Source of the DNA: UBA3871 sp002392265
Lineage (GTDB): Bacteria > Bacillota > Clostridia > Peptostreptococcales > Anaerovoracaceae
Direction of reading: 5' to 3'
Assembly (NCBI GenBank): GCA_946614255.1
Contig: CAMOGS010000017.1
Location: 1-11,832, forward strand
Length of the DNA: 11,832 nt
The position numbers were made by a program, and so were the translations under genes. Shown here one piece after another: positions 1 to 4,651 of the stretch. The notes under the pieces were generated by a model. The model was not told the DNA's origin. It did not search any database and was given only the letters and a program-made list of their open reading frames with translations. How positions within the stretch are numbered: position 1 is the first letter of the stretch; every line of letters begins with the position of its first letter.

Positions 1-96
1 AAAAACTATGTTTATAACCGTAAGCGTAAAGAAGTCCGAAATGCCGAATACATCAATGCATTAACGCTAAAAAGAAATATCGAACCACTAAATTGA
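1..96 (+). CDS. 3' end of an unrecognised protein gene (partial)
   Basis: Frame 1 is open from the window edge to a TGA at 94-96 and encodes 31 residues ending in LKRNIEPLN. The other two plus-strand frames have stops inside this stretch. The tail is rich in Lys, Arg and Asn (NRKRKEVRN near its start), which suits a nucleic-acid-binding protein, but no family can be named from 31 residues. The stretch is AT-richer than the core genes to the right, so it may have arrived by transfer. It converges on the tRNA operon and stops 17 nt before that operon's terminator hairpin. A transposase or integrase tail is possible but not shown. Confidence 0.5.
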   Translation, partial: KNYVYNRKRKEVRNAEYINALTLKRNIEPLN

Positions 97-108
97 AAAT
101 CGAACCAC
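79..108. repeat. Two direct copies of a 10-bp repeat
   Basis: The sequence ATCGAACCAC occurs at 79-88 and again at 99-108, with a 20-bp period. The first copy lies in the last codons of the partial gene and the second lies just past its stop. Tandem half-repeats like this can come from replication slippage, a mobile-element end or a protein-binding site. Nothing here decides between these. Confidence 0.55.
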
Positions 109-110
109 CG

Positions 111-146
111 AAAAAGCCCCTGAAACTGTTAAAATCTCAGGGGCTT
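111..146 (-). terminator. Rho-independent terminator of the tRNA operon
   Basis: A perfect 10-bp stem (AAGCCCCTGA at 114-123 pairing with TCAGGGGCTT at 137-146) encloses a 13-nt loop. On the minus strand the stem runs into TTTTT at 115-111, giving the hairpin-plus-U-tract of an intrinsic terminator. It begins 3 nt after the CCA end of the fMet tRNA. In the plus direction no U-tract follows beyond the two T bases of the stem, so it is a poor terminator for the converging partial gene. Confidence 0.85.
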
Positions 147-149
147 ACA

Positions 150-225
<76 letters not shown>

Positions 226-240
226 ATATCAATATTTAGT

Positions 241-329
241 TGGTGCCGGAGACCGGGGTCGAACCGGTACGCTCGGAAAGGATCGCAGGATTTAAAGTCC
301 TGTGCGTCTGCCTATTCCGCCACTCCGGC
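241..329 (-). tRNA. tRNA-Leu-type with anticodon UUA (ochre-suppressor type)
   Basis: The 89-nt class II tRNA has an encoded CCA, a perfect 7-bp acceptor stem (GCCGGAG/CTCCGGC), discriminator A73 and an intact D arm. It has a 5-bp T stem with a UUCGACC loop and a 17-nt variable region. The body, including the GGCGGAA and GCAGACGC blocks of the D arm, is that of Firmicute tRNA-Leu. The anticodon stem CAGGA/UCCUG closes a 7-nt loop, CUUUAAA. By the usual numbering (C32, U33, then 34-36) the anticodon is UUA, which pairs with the stop codon UAA. The ordinary Leu tRNA for UUA codons has CUUAAAA, giving UAA, so a single A-to-U change at position 35 explains the difference. LeuRS is known, at least in E. 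coli, not to need the anticodon for recognition, so charging with Leu is plausible. The long variable arm has an A-G mismatch at its third pair. Whether the tRNA is active, silent or decaying cannot be seen. Confidence 0.85.
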
Positions 330-346
330 GATTTAACTAACCCACC

Positions 347-366
347 CGGGAGAGGGCTCTCTCCCG
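347..366 (-). other. Hairpin between tRNA-Asn and the Leu-like tRNA
   Basis: A perfect 8-bp inverted repeat (CGGGAGAG at 347-354 and CTCTCCCG at 359-366) with a 4-nt loop fills much of the 46-nt spacer between the two tRNAs. No U-tract follows on the minus strand, so it does not look like a terminator. It may guide RNase cleavage of the primary transcript, for example by RNase III or RNase P/Z trimming. It is also the kind of element that could reduce expression of the two downstream tRNAs. Confidence 0.6.
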
Positions 367-375
367 AGCAGTCTC

Positions 376-450
376 TGGCTGCGAAGGAGGGGCTCGAACC
401 CTCGACCTTGCGGTTAACAGCCGCCTGCTCCACCATTGAGCTACTTCGCA
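376..450 (-). tRNA. tRNA-Asn (anticodon GUU)
   Basis: The 75-nt minus-strand tRNA has an encoded CCA at 376-378. The acceptor stem is UGCGAAG/CUUCGCA and the discriminator is G73, the expected base for Asn. The anticodon loop CUGUUAA gives GUU, reading AAC and AAU. The T arm is GAGGG-UUCGAGC-CCCUC. It is the promoter-proximal gene of the operon, starting about 23 nt after the predicted transcription start. Confidence 0.95.
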
Positions 451-455
451 TCAAC

Positions 456-473
456 TGTCGCCCCGTGGCGACA
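456..473 (-). other. 5' leader hairpin of the tRNA operon
   Basis: TGTCGCC at 456-462 and GGCGACA at 467-473 form a perfect 7-bp stem with a 4-nt loop. The predicted start of the transcript is near 473-474, so the RNA would begin with this hairpin. It ends 5 nt before tRNA-Asn. A 5'-terminal hairpin of this sort can protect the precursor until RNase P removes the leader. Confidence 0.55.
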
Positions 474-479
474 AAAGTT

Positions 480-509
480 ATTATACTATAAAAGGGCTTG
501 AGGTGTCAA
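480..509 (-). promoter_or_regulatory. Sigma-70-type promoter of the tRNA operon
   Basis: On the minus strand an exact TTGACA (-35, 504-509) and an exact TATAAT (-10, 480-485) are 18 bp apart. This is a strong housekeeping promoter, as expected for stable RNA. The -35 box lies 6 bp past the stop codon of the membrane protein gene upstream, which is on the same strand. The tRNA operon may therefore also receive readthrough transcripts from that gene. Confidence 0.9.
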
Positions 510-515
510 GAACTT

Positions 516-1115
516 TTACGCCTCGCCATCCGAGCTTTTAATTCGGTTATCAATGCTTTCGGTTCCCATTACCCTGCGGCTCATCTGATTATACAAATCG
601 CGCTCGTTATCGGTCATCTTGAAATATTTTGATGCGCCGCCCGAAACCGGATTTTCAAAGCGCGACATCAGTGTCTTCACTACATTCTCGCCGCAGGCTA
701 CAAGCTCACTCGATCCGCCCTCGGCTTCGAGGCTGCACTTTGATGCGATGCTTTCTATCAGCGCATTGTCTTCCGGCGTCAGATAGTGATCCATTATTGT
801 AAGCACCAGGCCCGTGTAAAGGCGCGCATCGCCATCCTCCGCCACGGTTCTGAGGTAGCTCAGCGAGCTGTCTATAATCCTCTGCACGCTTGCGATTCCG
901 CGTTCCTCACGTGCGATATTAAGCGTCAGCTTTATGCAGGTCAGCGCGCCTACAGCCGCCATTATCATGCAGGTTATAATCCAGCCTCTGTGCGGATTTC
1001 CGTTTGCGATTTCATCATATCCGAAATATGCTGCAAGTCCCGTCATTATAACGGCGCATGCAAGCAGCACAGTCCGCAGCTTTTTCTGGGTCTTTATCAA
1101 ATCGTTTACCGACAT
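516..1115 (-). CDS. Unrecognised two-helix membrane protein
   Basis: This encodes a 199-residue protein of no family I can name. Two hydrophobic segments at about residues 14-33 and 44-63 are joined by a short polar loop, and the basic residues on both sides (KKLR before helix 1, ARER after helix 2) suggest both ends are cytoplasmic. The remaining 135 residues are soluble and mostly helical-looking, with no visible catalytic motif and a charged C-terminal tail. The ATG at 1113-1115 follows a strong GGAGGAGA ribosome site at 1121-1128. An extended -10 promoter lies upstream. The gene ends in TAA just before the tRNA promoter. It is divergent from pgcA. The start and the coding status are well supported, the function is not. 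Confidence 0.85.
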   Translation of the reverse strand: MSVNDLIKTQKKLRTVLLACAVIMTGLAAYFGYDEIANGNPHRGWIITCMIMAAVGALTCIKLTLNIAREERGIASVQRIIDSSLSYLRTVAEDGDARLYTGLVLTIMDHYLTPEDNALIESIASKCSLEAEGGSSELVACGENVVKTLMSRFENPVSGGASKYFKMTDNERDLYNQMSRRVMGTESIDNRIKSSDGEA

Positions 1116-1163
1116 TTGTCTCTCCTCCGGTATCTGTTTTCGGGCTTATCGCCCACAGATGAA

Positions 1164-1192
1164 ATTATATCACATTTACGCCTGCTCGCATA
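1164..1192 (-). promoter_or_regulatory. Extended -10 promoter of the membrane protein gene
   Basis: On the minus strand TGATATAAT at 1164-1172 is an exact extended -10 element (TGn followed by TATAAT). The -35 position (1187-1192, TATGCG) matches consensus poorly, which is tolerable with an extended -10. The -35 position falls in one copy of the 11-bp direct repeat, so a protein bound there would compete with or assist RNA polymerase. A short hairpin (GGGC/GCCC, 1142-1154) lies in the leader. Confidence 0.7.
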
Positions 1193-1205
1193 GTCTGCTC
1201 GCATA
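1182..1205. repeat. 11-bp direct repeat at the -35 region, possible operator
   Basis: CTGCTCGCATA occurs at 1182-1192 and 1195-1205, a 13-bp period. The copies cover and flank the -35 region of the minus-strand promoter and lie about 54 bp upstream of the pgcA -10 box. Tandem direct repeats here suit a regulator binding side by side, but slippage duplication is also possible. Confidence 0.6.
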
Positions 1206-1211
1206 ATCCAC

Positions 1212-1258
1212 CCTCAAAGTCCGCGCGTAAAAGTGGTGCAAAATTCGCTCATTTGAGG
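1212..1258. promoter_or_regulatory. 7-bp inverted repeat spanning the pgcA promoter
   Basis: CCTCAAA at 1212-1218 and TTTGAGG at 1252-1258 are exact inverted copies separated by 33 bp. The right copy directly abuts the -10 box of pgcA and the left copy lies upstream of the -35. The layout could be an operator pair joined by looping. The arms are short enough that chance is a real alternative. Confidence 0.35.
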
Positions 1259-1264
1259 TATAAT
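1236..1264 (+). promoter_or_regulatory. Promoter of pgcA-prsW
   Basis: An exact TATAAT at 1259-1264 is preceded at 17 bp by a weak -35 (GTGCAA, 1236-1241). Transcription would start near 1271 and leave a leader of about 50 nt. The leader has an AT-rich imperfect hairpin (AGCT at 1281-1284 and again at 1294-1297) followed by seven T bases, then a GGAAAGGAA ribosome site. Confidence 0.6.
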
Positions 1265-1323
1265 TAAATTTGTAGTATCAGCTAATATATTCAGCTTTTT
1301 TTAGATGTAGGAAAGGAAATGCT

Positions 1324-3003
1324 ATGGGTTACAAAGAAGTATACGAATTTTGGAAAACGAGCGATTTTTTCGATGAGGCTACAAGGGCTGAACTGGCAGC
1401 ACTGAGAGACGAAAAGGAGATTGAAGACAGATTCTATCGCGATCTCGAGTTCGGCACGGGAGGTCTGCGCGGCATACTCGGCGCAGGCTCGAACAGGATG
1501 AATAAGTACAATGTTCGACGCGCAAGCACCGGCTTTGCACAGTTCCTGAAGGAGCAGTTCGGCGAGGAAGCCGCTAAATCCAAAGGCATAGCAATCGCGT
1601 TTGACTGCAGAAACTGCTCGCGCGAATTTGCAAAGGAAGCCGCCCTGACAATGGCCGCAGAGGGCGTAAAGGCTTATCTGTTCACCATTCTTTCCGCTAC
1701 GCCTCTTTTGTCATATACGGTAAGGAAGCTCGGCTGCATAGGCGGCATAGTCATCACCGCCAGCCACAATCCAAAGGAATACAACGGCTACAAGGCTTAC
1801 GACAGCACCGGCTGCCAGCTGGGTCTTGAGGACGCCGAGGCGGTCATCCGCAAGGTGGCAGCCATCGACATCACATCCACCAAAGTCATGACTGAAGACG
1901 AAGCCAAAGCAAAGGGCCTTCTCACCTACATAGGCGAAGACATACTCGAGGCCTTCGTGAGCGAGGTTGAAAAGCAGGCACACGAGCTTTCCGAAAAGGA
2001 TCGCGATAATTTCTCGGTTGTTTACTCGCCTCTGCACGGCGCAGGCTGTGAGCCTGTAATGCGTGTGCTGGGCCGCCGCGGCTTTAAGAACGTAACCCTC
2101 GTAAAGGAGCAGGCAGTTCCGGACGGCGATTTCAGTACGGTTCGCTCACCAAACCCTGAAGAACGGGATGCCCTTTCGATGTCCATCGCAAAGGCCGAAG
2201 AAATCGGTGCGGACATAGCCATGGCAACCGACCCCGACAGTGACCGTATCGGTATAGCTGTAAGGGCAAAGGACGGCAGCTACCGTCTCTTTACCGGCAA
2301 TCAGACAGGTGCGGTGCTTACTGCTTATGTTTTAGAGCGCAGAAAGGCAGAACTGACGCCAAAGCATGTACTGGTAAAGACTATCGTAACCAGTGAGCTC
2401 GGCGCCGATATCGCACGCAGCTATGGGCTCACGACATACGACACTCTTACCGGCTTCAAGTTCATCGGAGCACTGATGAATCGCCTTGAAGAGACGGGTG
2501 AATATAAATATGTGATGGGCTATGAGGAAAGCTACGGCTATCTGGTAGGCTCTCACGCCAGAGACAAGGATGCTGTCGTTGCAGCTATGCTGATCTGCGA
2601 AATGGCAGCATATTACAAGGCAAAGGGCCAGAGCCTGATAGATGTTTTAGACAGTCTCTATGAGAAGTTCGGTTATTATCTCGATAAACTCGATTCATTT
2701 ACGCTGAAGGGCAAGGACGGTCAGGAAAAGATTGCATCCATCATGGCGGAGCTCAGAAAGCTTGGCACAGGCTTTATGAGCGGAATAAAGACCGTAAAGG
2801 ACTATTCACTCGGCTGCGATGGGCTGCCGAAATCAAATGTTCTGAAATACATATATGACGACGGCTCGTGGATGGCAGTAAGGCCTTCCGGAACAGAGCC
2901 GAAAATCAAGATTTACTATTCTATAAAGTGCGCTACGATGGCAGAGTCCGAGGCAGAGCTTGAACGCCGCCGCGCAGCAATCAACAAAATCGTCGAAGGC
3001 TAG
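1324..3003 (+). CDS. pgcA: Alpha-phosphoglucomutase / phosphomannomutase family
   Basis: The cytosolic enzyme interconverts glucose-1-phosphate and glucose-6-phosphate, feeding UDP-glucose and cell-envelope sugar synthesis. The 559-residue length fits the long Firmicute PgcA type of the alpha-D-phosphohexomutase superfamily. All four active-site elements are present. The phosphoserine loop is TASHNP at residues 145-150, with Ser147 the phosphorylated residue. The metal-binding loop is DPDSD at 303-307. The sugar-binding loop GYEESYG is at 399-405, and the phosphate-binding loop RPSGTEPK is at 520-527. The ATG at 1324 follows GGAAAGGAA. An ATG 5 nt upstream is out of frame. Close relatives also include phosphopentomutases and mannose-specific enzymes, so substrate range is inferred from overall type. 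It stops with TAG 11 nt before prsW, so the two are probably cotranscribed. Confidence 0.95.
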   Translation: MGYKEVYEFWKTSDFFDEATRAELAALRDEKEIEDRFYRDLEFGTGGLRGILGAGSNRMNKYNVRRASTGFAQFLKEQFGEEAAKSKGIAIAFDCRNCSREFAKEAALTMAAEGVKAYLFTILSATPLLSYTVRKLGCIGGIVITASHNPKEYNGYKAYDSTGCQLGLEDAEAVIRKVAAIDITSTKVMTEDEAKAKGLLTYIGEDILEAFVSEVEKQAHELSEKDRDNFSVVYSPLHGAGCEPVMRVLGRRGFKNVTLVKEQAVPDGDFSTVRSPNPEERDALSMSIAKAEEIGADIAMATDPDSDRIGIAVRAKDGSYRLFTGNQTGAVLTAYVLERRKAELTPKHVLVKTIVTSELGADIARSYGLTTYDTLTGFKFIGALMNRLEETGEYKYVMGYEESYGYLVGSHARDKDAVVAAMLICEMAAYYKAKGQSLIDVLDSLYEKFGYYLDKLDSFTLKGKDGQEKIASIMAELRKLGTGFMSGIKTVKDYSLGCDGLPKSNVLKYIYDDGSWMAVRPSGTEPKIKIYYSIKCATMAESEAELERRRAAINKIVEG

Positions 3004-3014
3004 GAGATAAATTA

Positions 3015-3764
3015 ATGACTTTAGATTCGGTTCATATCGCGGTAGCGGTGCTGCCTGCCATAATCCTGATGGTTTTCATATACAGGGCCGACAGACTGGA
3101 AAAGGAATCGCCTAGGCTGCTTTTAGGCCTGATGCTGAGCGGCATTTTTGCCATACCGCTGGCAATCGCTTTGGAAACTGTCGGTGAGGATTTCATCCTC
3201 CCGGCGCTTTTCACCGAAAACACCTGGACGTGGGTCCTTGTAGACAATTTCATTGTGATTGCGCTGGTCGAAGAGTTTTCAAAATACCTGTTTATGAAGC
3301 GTCAGACCTGGAATCATCCCGAGTTTAACTGCCATTTCGACGGCGTAGTATACTGCGTCTTTGCATCGCTGGTGTTTGCCCTTCTCGAAAATATCGGCTA
3401 TGTGGGCTTGATGGGGCTTGAGGTGGGGCTGCTCAGAGCTGTCACAGCAGTTCCCGGGCATGCCTGCTTTGGCGCAATAATGGGTATATACTACGGCCGT
3501 GCAAAGCGCTTTGAAACCGAGGGAAGTCGCGGCAAGGCCGCTGCTCTTCGCCGCGCAGCAGTCATCATCCCCGCCCTGTGGCACGGTGCTTACGATACGC
3601 TGGCTACAGTAGGGCTTGACTCCATGTTCTTCGGTCTCATCGCAATTATGTACATTTACGCGATAGGGCTGGTGCGCAAGGCAGCAAGGTCGGACAGCTA
3701 TTTCGTGACCTACACTGCAGATGCAGGCGACATCTCCTATTATCTGTTTAACGACAGAAGATAG
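3015..3764 (+). CDS. prsW: PrsW-family intramembrane metalloprotease
   Basis: The 249-residue polytopic membrane protein belongs to the PrsW (CPBP-like) protease family. The family signatures are visible: EEFSK at residues 86-90 with the Glu86-Glu87 pair, FxxxEN at 121-126, and His149 and His190 within membrane segments (PGHACFG and LWHGAYD). In Bacillus subtilis PrsW makes the first cut in the anti-sigma factor RsiW under envelope stress. Here no sigma/anti-sigma pair is adjacent, so the substrate is unknown. A GGAG ribosome site begins on the last base of the pgcA stop codon, so translation is probably coupled to pgcA. Hydrophobic segments run through most of the first 220 residues and a short soluble tail follows. 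The gene stops with TAG 35 bp before a strong terminator. Confidence 0.9.
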   Translation: MTLDSVHIAVAVLPAIILMVFIYRADRLEKESPRLLLGLMLSGIFAIPLAIALETVGEDFILPALFTENTWTWVLVDNFIVIALVEEFSKYLFMKRQTWNHPEFNCHFDGVVYCVFASLVFALLENIGYVGLMGLEVGLLRAVTAVPGHACFGAIMGIYYGRAKRFETEGSRGKAAALRRAAVIIPALWHGAYDTLATVGLDSMFFGLIAIMYIYAIGLVRKAARSDSYFVTYTADAGDISYYLFNDRR

Positions 3765-3799
3765 CGCATTTCAACCATAAAAACAGCATAATCCGAACA

Positions 3800-3834
3800 A
3801 GAAAAAGGCGGGCCATTAAGACCCGTCTTTTTCT
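3800..3834. terminator. Bidirectional terminator between prsW and plsY
   Basis: A 13-bp stem (3800-3812 with 3822-3834, one G-U pair) carries a 9-nt loop. The left arm has five A bases and the right arm five T bases, so either strand forms a GC core followed by a U-tract. It lies 35 bp after prsW and about 95 bp past the plsY stop on the other strand. It can end both converging transcripts. The stretch from 3835 to 3929 shows no gene or further structure. Confidence 0.88.
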
Positions 3835-3929
3835 GATAGTATGTATAGTTGTGTAAGTAGGAAAACATGCAAATTCATTCTGCACGTTTATTCTATCAAT
3901 CAATGCGCAACAAAAGTGCAAGCATTCCT

Positions 3930-4595
3930 TTATTTTTCTGCTTTTTTCGAAAAAATTTTCGATTCCTCTCCGTTTATTATGCGTGAAATGTTTGCGCGAT
4001 GCTTTACTATCACTATTATTGACATAATCAAAGCGGCAAAAAAGAAATCCGGCTCAAAAATAATCGACAGAAGTGGCAGCGATATTGAGCCCACAACGGA
4101 GCCCAACGATACCATTCTCGAAAAGTAGACCACAATCGCAACCAGAACCAGGCAGCAAAGCCCGAGCAAGGGATTAATCGCCATGATTACACCAAAAGCC
4201 GTTGCAACACCCTTTCCGCCCCTAAAGCCGAAAGCCATAGGCCAGATGTGCCCGAAGAACACAAAGAGTCCTGCCAGCATAGCGCACGAAAGCATCATTG
4301 CGCTCACTGTTCTTTCGTCCTCGTAGCCCACAATATGCGCCGCATAAATATAGGCTATGAGTCTGCCTAGCATTACCGCCAAAACTCCCTTTCCTATATC
4401 GATTATCAGCGTTCCCACGGCAGCCTTTTTACCAAGCACACGCAAAACGTTTGTCGTACCGGCATTTCCGCTGCCCTCACGCTTTATATCTATTCCGTGT
4501 GCCTTTCCTATCAGTATCGCAGGCGAAATATTTCCAATAAAGTATGCGAGCACACCTACTATTACCAAAACAAGTGCATTTATCGGCTGAAACAT
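3930..4595 (-). CDS. plsY: Acyl-phosphate:glycerol-3-phosphate acyltransferase PlsY
   Basis: The integral membrane enzyme transfers an acyl chain from acyl-phosphate to the sn-1 position of glycerol-3-phosphate, making lysophosphatidate, the first committed step of phospholipid synthesis. The 221-residue length fits the family. The three conserved cytoplasmic motifs are present: GSGNAGTTN at 41-49, GHIWPMAFGFRGGKG at 115-129, and KHRANISR...NGEE at 198-211. Five hydrophobic segments separate them. The C-terminal tail is basic (KIFSKKAEK). The ATG at 4593-4595 follows GAAGGGA at 4600-4606. It starts 44 nt after der and is the last gene of the operon before the bidirectional terminator. Its acyl-phosphate donor is made by PlsX, encoded at the far end of the same cluster. 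gpsA, a common neighbour of plsY, is absent here. Confidence 0.96.
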   Translation of the reverse strand: MFQPINALVLVIVGVLAYFIGNISPAILIGKAHGIDIKREGSGNAGTTNVLRVLGKKAAVGTLIIDIGKGVLAVMLGRLIAYIYAAHIVGYEDERTVSAMMLSCAMLAGLFVFFGHIWPMAFGFRGGKGVATAFGVIMAINPLLGLCCLVLVAIVVYFSRMVSLGSVVGSISLPLLSIIFEPDFFFAALIMSIIVIVKHRANISRIINGEESKIFSKKAEK

Positions 4596-4634
4596 ATTAT
4601 CCCTTCTTTATTTCTCAATTAATCTTTTGCTTAA

Positions 4635-4651
4635 TCGGATTAAAAATCCGA
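4635..4651 (-). other. Small hairpin at the der stop codon
   Basis: TCGGATT at 4635-4641 and AATCCGA at 4645-4651 form a perfect 7-bp stem with a 3-nt loop, and the der TAA lies within it. No U-tract follows on the minus strand, so it is not an intrinsic terminator. It could stabilise the upstream mRNA end or slow ribosomes at the stop. Confidence 0.4.

Noticed and set aside
241..329. Calling the middle tRNA an ordinary tRNA-Leu(UAA)
   Set aside because: With the standard 5-bp stem and 7-nt loop, U33 is followed by UUA. Reading UAA as the anticodon would need a one-base shift that breaks the stem and the loop length.
240..491. Open frames over the tRNA operon on both strands
   Set aside because: They translate tRNA sequences and are a familiar false call.
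1319..1321. Upstream ATG as the start of pgcA
   Set aside because: It lies 5 nt ahead of the chosen ATG and out of frame. The chosen start has the ribosome site at proper spacing.
3841..4128. Plus-strand open frame of 95 codons over the plsY 3' end
   Set aside because: It is mostly antisense to plsY, has no ribosome site, and its protein looks like reversed membrane-protein coding sequence.
4635..4651. der-plsY hairpin as a transcription terminator
   Set aside because: No U-tract follows on the minus strand, and plsY just downstream has no visible promoter of its own.
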